A DNA stretch of 15,459 bases from Candidatus Falkowiibacteriota bacterium (GCA_013203415.1 JABMQE010000132.1:1-15459), one strand, 5' to 3'; positions 4,691 to 11,883 are shown, numbered from the stretch's first letter. Notes: a model not told the origin generated them from the sequence alone. Numbers and translations are program-made.

Positions 4691-7318
4691 ATGGGACGCA
4701 CGTTTTCTGTAGTATCCGCAGTGTTCGCAGTACTCGCAGTGTTCGTGTTCGCCTCCCCCATCTTCGGGGTCGATGGCGAGAACGATTTTGTCCTCACCAC
4801 GGTTGGTGGGGACGACAGTGTCAGCATTATCAAGTTCGTCCCCGAGGACTCAACGTACGTTCCCGGAGGCGGATTCGTGTCCGCAGACTCTTCTGATACC
4901 GTCGGCATTGCCGGCGCAGGATGCCCCATATCGAGAGGGCTGAACAGTCCTCCCCCGTCGTATGTGTACGAAAGGCAAGTGGAGGCGCCTTTTATCAAGG
5001 CGCACCTGGCGAACCCCTCGCCAGATGCAAAGCTTTACTTCGTAACAACCCGATTGGGGGGTTTGGGATCTCTCGAGAACATTCGGGAGATCGTCTATCT
5101 CGACGAAAACGACTTCCAGATCGGCACGGCCAAAATGCTCGTCGGCTCCGAGGCGGAGTCCGACGGCATCTACATGCCGCCGTGGTCCGAGAGGGACATC
5201 ATGGCTACGGCTAACATGGCCGCGACCCTCATAGCTGGCGAGCAGCTCCGACTTGACATCGTCCGGCTCGGCATCGACGAGAAGTCGAATCAGTTCGAGT
5301 GGTGTCTGCCTATCGTGGGCAACACCATGTCGACAAATGTGCTCCACGACATCGGGCACATCGAGCTCCGGCAGTTAGTGGTCGACAAGGGGTTTATCGC
5401 CCCAGGCCACTCCGTCCGGGCCTTGTCCGTCGAACTCGAGGCCTATGTTCGGGACAACTACCCGAGCCGGCTCGAGATTCAGGTTATAGGCGGAGGCGTC
5501 CGCAATATCAGAAACGTCAACGTCTTCCAGGTCCTCCCGTCCGGAGAGGAGCAACACCTCACCGGACTCTACGACATCGACCCAGTAGAGGACAACATTC
5601 GCCTCTACATGGACTGCTCGTTCGCCACACCGGTGGGCGAGGCAGTTCAGCTGGACTTCCACCTCCTGACATTCGACGGAGGCGCGGTCCCGATGTCTCT
5701 CATCAGTTTCCGCCTGATGAAAATCCGGGCGGATAACTTCGGCATCAAGGTCCCATCCCACGGCCTGCCCGCGGGCGAGCTCTGGACCATCGGGGCTGGA
5801 CTGGTGCGAATCAGCGTCGCCCCAAACGACGCTGGCAAACTCGATGTTCCGGCCGGCGGGCTAGTCATGCTCGGGAGCTGGAACGGGGAGATAATCGGCC
5901 AAGACGCAACCTGGGAACAGATTAACATCGGCCTCGTTCTCAACCCAAGCGGGGAGAGCGAGAACGATATCATCATGCGCGACTGTGCCATATATATTGA
6001 TGGTTCGTGCATGACGAAACAGTTTGATGTCTCGGCCCCGCTCTACGTGGGCCAAATCCGTCATCTGTTCTACCACGATTCCATGAACACACCGATCGGC
6101 AACAGAGTGCTCGAATTCTGGGGCAGACCCGCTGTCGACTGGTTCGAACCGGGCGACATAATCGTCACTGCCATCGAACTCAACGGCACCACGAAAATCG
6201 TGGCGAAATCGACCGGTCACCCAATGAGGATCGAACCCAACTTGCGGGTGGTAGCCAACCCCCGCACCATCGTCGATCCTCCAGTGCCCCCGAGCCACTG
6301 GATTTCCATCCCGACCGACGTCTCGGCCTCCCCCAACACCACCGTTCGCATTCCAGTGAGTGCGGACAACTTGGATATTTGGGGTGGGGTCTTCAAGGTC
6401 GATAGCCCTTGGAGATACGCAGTAGCACAACCAGATACTCAGGACATCGAGGGGACACCCGAGGACACAACGTCCGTCTCTGCCAATGGCGGCGGCGGAA
6501 GCATAATTCCGAAAGACCTTCATGTATGGTGGGATGCGAATGGAGAAATATTCGGGTCAACCGCCACCATGTACGCAGGACGGCTCATCGTCCGCTTCGA
6601 AGCCCATGGCTCTTCGAGTATGGGCAAGGTGGGAGACATCTGCATCCTTCTCCCATCCGAACCGGGCGACTTCGCGACTGACTGGGACTACGACGTCCGA
6701 GTCAGCCAGAATGTGAACGGAGTCGGTGACGGCCGGACGGAGATCCACTCGCAATATCCGTTCACTGTCACCATTAACCCGTCTGTGTTCAATGCGAGCA
6801 CAGACAATCAACTGGCCTACGTAACCGTCACTGGTGACGGCGGACCGTACAACTTCAGTACCGCGCCAGTCGGGCTGGGAATTATCAGGGGTACGACAAA
6901 CCCTGATGAGTACCAGTTAGGGCTGGACCTGGGCGTCTGGCCATACGAGGTCGTCCGGATGCGATGCGTTCTCATCACCTCGTCCGGAGAGGATAATGAA
7001 CAGGAAGAGAACAGAACGACCTTCGATGTCCGCGCCATCCCAGGCGACCTCAACATGAACGGGGTTGTCTCCATCACGGACGCCGGCCAGCTCCTGTCCC
7101 TGCTCCTGGAGCAGGACATCGGAATTCCGATGTCCCAGTCGCAGTTCATTCTCTACCAATGGACTGTGGCCAATTTCCGAAGAGATGCCTACATCGACGG
7201 CTGGGACTACCAGTCCTTGATGCGGGACATCCTCGGACTCCCGCCCCTGCCATTCGACCCGCCACTCGGCAAAGTGGTCGAAGGCGAAGAGATCGACAAG
7301 GAGCTCTTCCGAGAGTGA
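4691..7318 (+). CDS. Large exported repeat/cohesin-like/dockerin surface protein
   Basis: 875 residues to an in-frame TGA. AAAGGAG (4677-4683) seven bases upstream fixes the start. A hydrophobic signal segment covers about 1-26 (FAVLAVFVFASPIFG). Three beta-rich modules follow at about 94-195, 222-325 and 370-498, each with an INxxLV/IRxVxVF-like strand and a terminal hydrophobic strand; they recall the repeated modules of CPR surface proteins. Residues about 530-700 (WISIPTDVSASPNTTVRIPVS onward) look like a divergent cohesin-type domain. A beta module (about 701-782) and a type I dockerin (783-850) follow: GDLNMNGVVSITDAGQLLSLL is a clear calcium-binding repeat, while the second, RRDAYIDGWDYQSLMRDIL, is more divergent. 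The coding frame resumes after the TGA. Codon use is strongly GC-rich, unlike the neighbours. Likely an extracellular adhesin or scaffold; the substrate is unknown. Confidence 0.88.
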   Translation: MGRTFSVVSAVFAVLAVFVFASPIFGVDGENDFVLTTVGGDDSVSIIKFVPEDSTYVPGGGFVSADSSDTVGIAGAGCPISRGLNSPPPSYVYERQVEAPFIKAHLANPSPDAKLYFVTTRLGGLGSLENIREIVYLDENDFQIGTAKMLVGSEAESDGIYMPPWSERDIMATANMAATLIAGEQLRLDIVRLGIDEKSNQFEWCLPIVGNTMSTNVLHDIGHIELRQLVVDKGFIAPGHSVRALSVELEAYVRDNYPSRLEIQVIGGGVRNIRNVNVFQVLPSGEEQHLTGLYDIDPVEDNIRLYMDCSFATPVGEAVQLDFHLLTFDGGAVPMSLISFRLMKIRADNFGIKVPSHGLPAGELWTIGAGLVRISVAPNDAGKLDVPAGGLVMLGSWNGEIIGQDATWEQINIGLVLNPSGESENDIIMRDCAIYIDGSCMTKQFDVSAPLYVGQIRHLFYHDSMNTPIGNRVLEFWGRPAVDWFEPGDIIVTAIELNGTTKIVAKSTGHPMRIEPNLRVVANPRTIVDPPVPPSHWISIPTDVSASPNTTVRIPVSADNLDIWGGVFKVDSPWRYAVAQPDTQDIEGTPEDTTSVSANGGGGSIIPKDLHVWWDANGEIFGSTATMYAGRLIVRFEAHGSSSMGKVGDICILLPSEPGDFATDWDYDVRVSQNVNGVGDGRTEIHSQYPFTVTINPSVFNASTDNQLAYVTVTGDGGPYNFSTAPVGLGIIRGTTNPDEYQLGLDLGVWPYEVVRMRCVLITSSGEDNEQEENRTTFDVRAIPGDLNMNGVVSITDAGQLLSLLLEQDIGIPMSQSQFILYQWTVANFRRDAYIDGWDYQSLMRDILGLPPLPFDPPLGKVVEGEEIDKELFRE

Positions 7319-7720
7319 GCTCTGGCTTCTTTAGCAGAGCTTGAGGGAGATGACTCGTCCCAGGCCGATCAGCTCCGAGCGGACATATTCGGATTTGCTC
7401 GGCAGTATGGCGTGGTTCTGGCAGTGGAAGACGAATCCTCTCCGGCTTTGCCCGAGGGCTTCGAGCTTCACCAGAACGCGCCCAACCCGTTCAACCCGCA
7501 GACCACGATCGCGTTCAGTCTGCCAGAAGGCGGACAGGTCACGGTCGAGATATTCAACGCAGCTGGCCAAATTGTGGCCACGCTCGTGGATAATTTCCTC
7601 GTGGCCGGAAACCACGCTGTGGTCTGGGACGCGAACGGATTTGCCGGCGGCATCTACCTGTGTCGAGTCAAGGTAGACGGCTACGTGATTGGCACCCGCA
7701 AAATGCTGCTCACGAAGTAA
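7319..7720 (+). pseudogene. In-frame continuation after UGA: FlgD-Ig / T9SS-type C-terminal domain
   Basis: The same frame stays open for 133 codons after TGA 7316-7318 and ends at TAA 7718-7720. It encodes a helical linker (ALASLAELEGDD...) and then a complete C-terminal module: LPEGFELHQNAPNPFNP, IFNAAGQIVATLVD, VVWDANGFAGGIYLCRVKVDG and a final RKMLLTK. This is the FlgD-Ig-like, type IX secretion type tail common in FCB-superphylum exported proteins, where it normally directly follows such a dockerin and linker. The only internal start candidate is GTG 7412 without a Shine-Dalgarno site, so an independent gene is unlikely. It is best read as the detached C-terminus of a 1009-residue protein split by one nonsense codon, by readthrough, or by a sequence error. 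Confidence 0.75.
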
Positions 7721-7771
7721 TGCACCTTCGCGTAGGAACTAAAATTACGGTTCCTGCATCGCAATAAACCG

Positions 7772-7810
7772 AGGCCTGTCAAGATTTCATTGACAGGCCT
7801 TTTCTCTTTT
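7772..7810 (+). terminator. Intrinsic terminator of the large dockerin unit
   Basis: AGGCCTGTCAA (7772-7782) pairs perfectly with TTGACAGGCCT (7790-7800) around a 7-base loop, followed by TTTCTCTTTT. Confidence 0.95.
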
Positions 7811-7837
7811 TATTATAAAATTCACAATAACTTTTAT

Positions 7838-7990
7838 CCTCCCCTTAATTTAAGGGGAGGAAAGGAAGGAGGGGTTTGGGACGGACAAGTCTATTTGAGA
7901 CTTTCTTTATTCCAAAACTAAATGACTTACCATACTTTACTTTCTGACTTTTTACCCCCTCTTTCGTTCTCCCCCTTATAAAGGGGGAGA
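7838..7990. repeat. MITE-like element with nested palindromic ends
   Basis: The left end is an 11+1+11 palindrome (7838-7860, arm CCTCCCCTTAA) followed by AAAGGAAGGAGGGG. The right end (about 7950-7990) is the approximate reverse complement, with the 10-base arms TCTCCCCCTT and AAGGGGGAGA (7968-7990) preceded by CCCCCTCTTTCG. The ends form imperfect terminal inverted repeats of about 40 bases around some 65 AT-rich bases. No transposase lies nearby. Confidence 0.6.
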
Positions 7991-8053
7991 TAAATTATCT
8001 CATCTGCACACCTCTTATCTTTATAAAAACTATTCGCTAATCACTAATCACTA

Positions 8054-8082
8054 TTCACTAACCCCTTAACCTATGTTAAACT
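8054..8082 (+). promoter_or_regulatory. Putative promoter of the lamin-tail/dockerin gene
   Basis: TTCACT (8054-8059), 17 bases, TAAACT (8077-8082), with TG plus T directly before the -10. The leader is about 48 bases and C/T-rich. Confidence 0.45.
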
Positions 8083-8136
8083 AAAATCAACGCTTTCTCA
8101 CCCTACTCTCAACCACTCTGTCCCAAGGAGAAACCA

Positions 8137-8895
8137 ATGAAAAAGAAAATCTGTATCGCTCTTTTAGTTCTCCTAATCCCGGCTCAAACCAGGGCGCAGG
8201 TCCAAATCGTAGAAATCTACGCCCAAGTTATCATGGGCCCCTTAGGCGATGCGGACAAAAACGGTATTCGCCAGGTCTGGGGAGACGAGTTTGCCGTGAT
8301 TATCAACACTGGCCTATTTTCTGTTGATATCTCGTTTTGGACTATCACCGACGGCTCCGACCAGGCCTTCACCTTTCCGTCTGGCACCATCATCGAGCCA
8401 GGCGAACGCATTGTTGTTTTTGGCGGCGGCAACCCGCCAATCAACCCGAAAAACTTCGCTGGCATCAAGTATTTCCAAAGCGATGGCCAAATCGGCAACG
8501 GCCTAAACGACAACGATGATATCGTTGTCCTGCGCGATAGCGAAGGCAATACTATCCATCGGGTTGAAAGCTTGGATATCACGGGCGGTTGGAACAACAA
8601 CGAGTCCGTTATCCTTAACGAGTTTGGAGAGTGGGTAGGGCATCATGAGCTCCCAGGCATTGGCAATTACTCGCCCGGCATTGCTTTCCAACCTCCAGGC
8701 GATGTCTCTGGCAATGGCACTATCACAAGTTATGATGCCGCCAAAATACTAAGGCACTCTGCTGGTATCGAAGTCCTAACCGGCAATGGCCCGGCTGCTG
8801 CCGAAGTTTCTGGGGATGGCACTGTCTCCCCATACGATGCCTCCTACATCCTACGATTCGTAGTAAACGAAATCAATGTATTCCCAAACCAATAG
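8137..8895 (+). CDS. Exported lamin-tail domain plus type I dockerin protein
   Basis: 252 residues. AAGGAG (8125-8130) six bases upstream fixes the start. The signal peptide is MKKKICIALLVLLIPAQTRA with probable cleavage before QVQIVE. Residues about 22-165 fit the lamin-tail (LTD) fold: GDEFAVIINTG, SFWTITDGSDQAFTFPSGT and IEPGERIVVFGGG, ending NESVILNEFGEWVGHH. A complete type I dockerin follows, with GDVSGNGTITSYDAAKILRH (from 188) and EVSGDGTVSPYDASYILRF (from about 224). Each has the Asp/Asn-rich calcium loop. Dockerins bind cohesins, so the protein may dock on a surface scaffold; the only cohesin-like segment in the window is in the neighbouring upstream protein. There is no sortase motif or T9SS tail. 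The gene is more GC-rich than the minus-strand genes but less than the large neighbour. Confidence 0.9.
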   Translation: MKKKICIALLVLLIPAQTRAQVQIVEIYAQVIMGPLGDADKNGIRQVWGDEFAVIINTGLFSVDISFWTITDGSDQAFTFPSGTIIEPGERIVVFGGGNPPINPKNFAGIKYFQSDGQIGNGLNDNDDIVVLRDSEGNTIHRVESLDITGGWNNNESVILNEFGEWVGHHELPGIGNYSPGIAFQPPGDVSGNGTITSYDAAKILRHSAGIEVLTGNGPAAAEVSGDGTVSPYDASYILRFVVNEINVFPNQ

Positions 8896-8923
8896 TACAT
8901 CGTCGCGTTCTATGGGAATATCA

Positions 8924-8961
8924 AAAGCCCGTCGATCTCAGCTCGACGGGCTTTCTCTTTT
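8924..8961. terminator. Strong terminator, usable on both strands
   Basis: AAAGCCCGTCGA (8924-8935) pairs perfectly with TCGACGGGCTTT (8943-8954) around a 7-base loop, followed by CTCTTTTA. On the minus strand it also ends in a short T run, and the AbrB-like gene converges on it. Its stem and loop contain the GAGCT/TCGA core seen in the rplI repeat. Confidence 0.93.
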
Positions 8962-8989
8962 ATATACAAAAACAAAACTAACTACTCAA

Positions 8990-9172
8990 TTACTTCCCCG
9001 TCCAATCTTCAATAATAATCTTCTTACCCCGCAATTTAACCACCAACTTCTGTCTTTCTCTTAATTTTAATTTCCTAACAATACTAATCGGCAAAGTCAA
9101 ACCCAAACTCTTCCCCCCTCCCATTCTTGTCGCTTTCCTGATATTTTGTTCTGATAATTTTCTTCTTGACAT
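8990..9172 (-). CDS. AbrB/MazE/SpoVT-like small DNA-binding protein
   Basis: 60 residues: a basic N-terminus (MSRRKLSEQNIRKATRMGGG), then SLGLTLPISIVRKLKLRERQ and KLVVKLRGKKIIIEDW. The TLPxxIVRKLxLxxxxKLVV pattern is the swapped-hairpin AbrB fold, which binds DNA as a dimer in antitoxins and transition-state regulators. No toxin gene is next to it, so a free-standing regulator is more likely than an antitoxin. It lies 48 bases after the stop of the upstream membrane protein gene on the same strand, so the two are probably co-transcribed. The start at 9172 has no Shine-Dalgarno site, like its neighbours, and the space before it is a tandem repeat. Confidence 0.75.
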   Translation of the reverse strand: MSRRKLSEQNIRKATRMGGGKSLGLTLPISIVRKLKLRERQKLVVKLRGKKIIIEDWTGK

Positions 9173-9175
9173 AAA

Positions 9176-9214
9176 ATTAACTACTGAATTAACTACTGAA
9201 TTAACTACTGAATT
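9176..9214. repeat. 12-base tandem repeat, 3.25 copies
   Basis: ATTAACTACTGA at 9176-9187, 9188-9199 and 9200-9211, then ATT. It fills the gap between the membrane protein gene and the AbrB-like gene. Confidence 0.95.
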
Positions 9215-9220
9215 CTTTTT

Positions 9221-10399
9221 CTAAGTATCGTCCCCGCTCTCAATACAATACTCCCCTTCCTGCTCTATCACTTCCAGCTCTGCACAAACCTTAAAACCAG
9301 AACTCCCTTCCAGGGCCTGATAATTATACAGCTCACCAGTCAAAGGATCACTCATATTACGAACCGGCAATAAAATATTAAGCTCTGTTAAATCATCCGG
9401 ATAAATCCCGTTCTGCCCTTGATAAATATCCAAAATTATCTTAATCTGGTTTAATTCTTGTGTTCTTGTTGCATCCCGCGATTTCATCCTTGCCACATTT
9501 AAGGCCTTTACCGCCACCAAAGATAACATCCCAGGCACTATCAATACCACCACAATTATAATCGGCACTAAAATCTTTACCCATCTTTCCAAAGGTTTTT
9601 TATCAATCCCTTTATTTTTAAGGTCTCTAACATTACTAAAAAGTAAATAAGCAAAAAGCATAGAAACAGGAGCTACAATCACTTGAATCGGCAAACCGAA
9701 AATATCATTTATCAAGGTAACGACCACTTCGCTCTGGCCAAAAATTCCGCCAAACGCTAATCCTATTAAACCCAAAATCCCTGCCACAATCATAATCGCA
9801 ATACCGGCTAAAACACCAAAAACCAAATTCCGCCAGACAATCGACCAAAAATAACCCTTTACAATCCTTTTGCTTTCGCGTATAGCATTAATAAGCCCGC
9901 TTCCTTTTCCTTTCTCTGCATAAATCCAGGTCGCATACCCGTACCAAACCGCAAAAATAAAGCCCGGCACAATCAAAAGTAAAAATCCACCAAAAGTAAT
10001 CAAGGTAACTAAAATAGTAATCCCTAAAAGTCCCCAAAACAAATGGATGCTCTCCCTATAAAAATCTTTCCACCCCTTTTCCTGCTTATGGTTTATTACC
10101 GCCAGCATCATAGCATAAGAAGACCAAATCCCTAAAAAAATCACTGGTATCACCAAAACTAAAACCCCTAAACCCAAAAGCGGAGATAATTCCTCGCCCC
10201 TGGCCTCGCCGCTGTTCATAAAAACAGACAAAACCCCAAAAATCAAAGCCAATACTGCGGGAATAATCTGGATCATTATTAATGTTTTCCAACGCTTCTT
10301 AAAAATAGAAAAAGCCATGCCGATTAAATCGAAAGTGCCAAGAAGCCCAACTCCAGCCGGCGCCTTTACTTTCTTTGGAGTAGTAATTTTTTCCTTCAT
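9221..10399 (-). CDS. Multi-pass membrane protein with pseudopilin-like C-terminal domain
   Basis: 392 residues, two parts. Residues about 1-250 form a polytopic membrane region (GTFDLIGMAFSIFKKRWKTL, then several hydrophobic segments such as GLLGITILVTLITFGGFLLL and GVLAGIAIMIVAGILGLIGL), resembling the membrane part found in many CPR proteins of unknown role. A last membrane helix (about 272-296, ILVPIIIVVVLIVPGMLSLV) leads into ALNVARMKSRDATRTQELNQ and IKIILDIYQGQNGIYPDDL. This matches the ARxxARDxxRxxdL...Y...nGxYP layout of type IV pilin and type II secretion pseudopilin soluble domains, here without a prepilin cleavage site. The domain should face outward. Likely an envelope protein, perhaps linked to pilus assembly; function unknown. 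No Shine-Dalgarno site. Confidence 0.85.
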   Translation of the reverse strand: MKEKITTPKKVKAPAGVGLLGTFDLIGMAFSIFKKRWKTLIMIQIIPAVLALIFGVLSVFMNSGEARGEELSPLLGLGVLVLVIPVIFLGIWSSYAMMLAVINHKQEKGWKDFYRESIHLFWGLLGITILVTLITFGGFLLLIVPGFIFAVWYGYATWIYAEKGKGSGLINAIRESKRIVKGYFWSIVWRNLVFGVLAGIAIMIVAGILGLIGLAFGGIFGQSEVVVTLINDIFGLPIQVIVAPVSMLFAYLLFSNVRDLKNKGIDKKPLERWVKILVPIIIVVVLIVPGMLSLVAVKALNVARMKSRDATRTQELNQIKIILDIYQGQNGIYPDDLTELNILLPVRNMSDPLTGELYNYQALEGSSGFKVCAELEVIEQEGEYCIESGDDT

Positions 10400-10413
10400 A
10401 AAATTAGAGTTAA

Positions 10414-10461
10414 ATATAAAAAAATCTCTTATCTTTATTATACCATAAAAAAAAGAGATTT
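10414..10461 (-). terminator. Putative terminator of murA
   Basis: On the minus strand AAATCTCTT (10461-10453) pairs with AAGAGATTT (10430-10422) across a 22-base loop, and the second arm runs into seven T. The loop contains the extended -10 of the next gene. Confidence 0.55.
10437..10445 (-). promoter_or_regulatory. Extended -10 promoter of the membrane/pseudopilin gene
   Basis: TGGTATAAT on the minus strand (10445-10437) is a perfect extended -10. No good -35 is seen. A start near 10430 gives a leader of about 30 bases. Confidence 0.55.
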
Positions 10462-10489
10462 ACCCGTTTCTATCCACAGCAAAAAAATA

Positions 10490-11788
10490 CTACTCTGTCC
10501 TCTCTATCTCCGCTCCTAATCTTCTTAACCTTTCCTCTATTCTCTCATACCCTCTTGCAATCGGATAAACATTATGCAAAACCGATTTTCCCTTGGCTCC
10601 AAGCATCGCCCCCAAAATAATCGCAGCCGGCCTAAGTGCCGGCGGGCAAACAACCTCTGCCCCTGTAAGCTTGCTCGAACCTTCTACCTCAACCCGATGC
10701 GGATCTATCAAATTAACCTTGGCCCCTAACTTATTAAGAAGCGAAAAATAAATCGCCCTGTTTTCATAAGTCCAATCATGAATAAGAGTCCTGCCCTCTG
10801 CCTTAGTCGCAATCGGCACAAAAAATGGCAAATTATCCTGATTAATGCCTGGATATGGCATGGCATGTATTTTTTCTTCCAGTGCCACGAGTTTCGAAGG
10901 CAAAACCTCGATATCAACCAAATCTGTTCTATTATTATTAGATTTATATTTCTTGCTCATCTTATATTTAAGTCCCATCTTTTCTAATTTCAAAAGTTCC
11001 AGTTCCAAAAAATCAATCGGGCATCTTTTTATTTTTATATTAGAATCTGTTGTAATCGCTAAGCAAAGAAAAAACATCGCTTCTATCGGGTCCTCGCTAA
11101 TTTCATAACTAACATCTTTATTTATATTCTTTTTTCCCGTAACCTCAACTATGCCCGAACCAGTCCAAGTAACCTTAACTCCTAATTTCTCTAGAAAAAA
11201 ACCTAAATCCTGAACCATGTAATTCGAACTTGCCATTCTTATTTCACTTCTGCCATTCACTTGGGCCGCAGCTATCAAGGCATTTTCTGTCACTGTATCC
11301 CCTGTTTCATAAAGTATTAATTCTGCTCGCTTAAGTTTTGGAGCAGAAACTATATAACTATCCTCTGTGGTTTTAATATTAATCCCAAAATTTTCCAAAG
11401 CAAACAAATGCGGCTTAACAGTCCTAGAACCCAAACGGCAACCCCCGGCCTGGGGAATCTCAAACCTTCCGACTTGCCCGGCCAAAGCGCCGATGCCAAG
11501 AATAATGCCTCTGGTTTTCTTGGCCGCCTCCGTGTCAATATTTTTTATGTTAAACTTTTTTGGAGGCGTAATAATCAATTTTCTTTCTTCTCGCTTTATT
11601 TTTACTCCAATACTCCGGATAACCTCAAGCATCCTTGAAACCTCTTCTATTTCCGGCACATTTTTTAATGTCGTTGTGCCTTTATTTATCAAAGAAGCCA
11701 TAACCAAAGCCACAGTTGCGTTTTTCGAACTGTTCACTTTTATCTCTCCTGCTAGTTTTTTACCTCCGTTTATAACAAATTTAGACAC
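10490..11788 (-). CDS. murA: UDP-N-acetylglucosamine 1-carboxyvinyltransferase
   Basis: First committed step of peptidoglycan synthesis: transfers enolpyruvate from PEP to UDP-GlcNAc in the cytoplasm. 432 residues, a usual length. Motifs: GGKKLAGEIKVNSSKNA with the substrate Lys-Asn pair, then PQAGGCRLGSRTVKPH with the catalytic Cys at 117, the residue that fosfomycin alkylates in E. coli MurA. INQDNLPFFVPIATKAEG and ENRAIYFSLLNKLGAKV form the second domain active-site region, and ARGYERIEERLRRLGAEIER is the C-terminus. The start is GTG (11788); no ATG fits better. The family position is clear, although the sequence is somewhat divergent from proteobacterial MurA. No Shine-Dalgarno site. Confidence 0.95.
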   Translation of the reverse strand: MSKFVINGGKKLAGEIKVNSSKNATVALVMASLINKGTTTLKNVPEIEEVSRMLEVIRSIGVKIKREERKLIITPPKKFNIKNIDTEAAKKTRGIILGIGALAGQVGRFEIPQAGGCRLGSRTVKPHLFALENFGINIKTTEDSYIVSAPKLKRAELILYETGDTVTENALIAAAQVNGRSEIRMASSNYMVQDLGFFLEKLGVKVTWTGSGIVEVTGKKNINKDVSYEISEDPIEAMFFLCLAITTDSNIKIKRCPIDFLELELLKLEKMGLKYKMSKKYKSNNNRTDLVDIEVLPSKLVALEEKIHAMPYPGINQDNLPFFVPIATKAEGRTLIHDWTYENRAIYFSLLNKLGAKVNLIDPHRVEVEGSSKLTGAEVVCPPALRPAAIILGAMLGAKGKSVLHNVYPIARGYERIEERLRRLGAEIERTE

Positions 11789-11802
11789 AGTTTATAGTTA
11801 TT

Positions 11803-11849
11803 TCGGCCAAAGGCCGACCCCTGTCTGCCTCTGGCACGAAGCCTCTGGC
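11803..11849. repeat. GC-rich REP-like repeat in the murA leader
   Basis: TCGGCC-AAA-GGCCGA (11803-11817) is a perfect hairpin. It is followed by two direct copies of GCCTCTGGC (11827-11835 and 11841-11849). GC-rich within AT-rich surroundings; it would be transcribed in the murA 5' leader. Confidence 0.75.
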
Positions 11850-11883
11850 TGGAATTATCAATTATCAATTATTAATTATTATT

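Larger units (their letters stand above)
7721..8136. other. Intergenic region with terminator and palindromic element
   Basis: 416 bases without a supported gene. It holds the terminator at 7772-7810, a MITE-like nested palindrome (7838-7990), AT-rich degenerate repeats of CTAATCACTA type (8035-8060) and the promoter of the next gene. Confidence 0.7.

Noticed and set aside
5861..6523. 220-residue minus-strand reading frame
   Set aside because: Lies entirely antisense to the dockerin protein gene; GC-rich codon use there leaves opposite frames open. The sequence has no recognisable domain.
7316..7341. Selenocysteine or UGA-as-glycine recoding
   Set aside because: UGA ends rplI at the family's normal C-terminus and ends the 81-aa gene just before a terminator. 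The hairpin starts at the UGA itself rather than showing a typical SECIS layout, and Sec has no role in a sorting tail.
7412..7720. Independent gene for the FlgD-Ig domain
   Set aside because: It would start at GTG with no Shine-Dalgarno site, although all plus-strand genes here have strong ones, and the frame is open upstream to the TGA.
4401..8961. Single chimeric join of two organisms in the assembly
   Set aside because: Foreign-looking units alternate with CPR-type genes at two separate places (around 1.6-2 kb and 4.4-9 kb), so one join cannot explain the layout. Read coverage would still be needed to exclude misassembly completely.
8990..9172. Antitoxin of a toxin-antitoxin pair
   Set aside because: No toxin-like reading frame lies beside it on the same strand; the upstream gene is a membrane protein.
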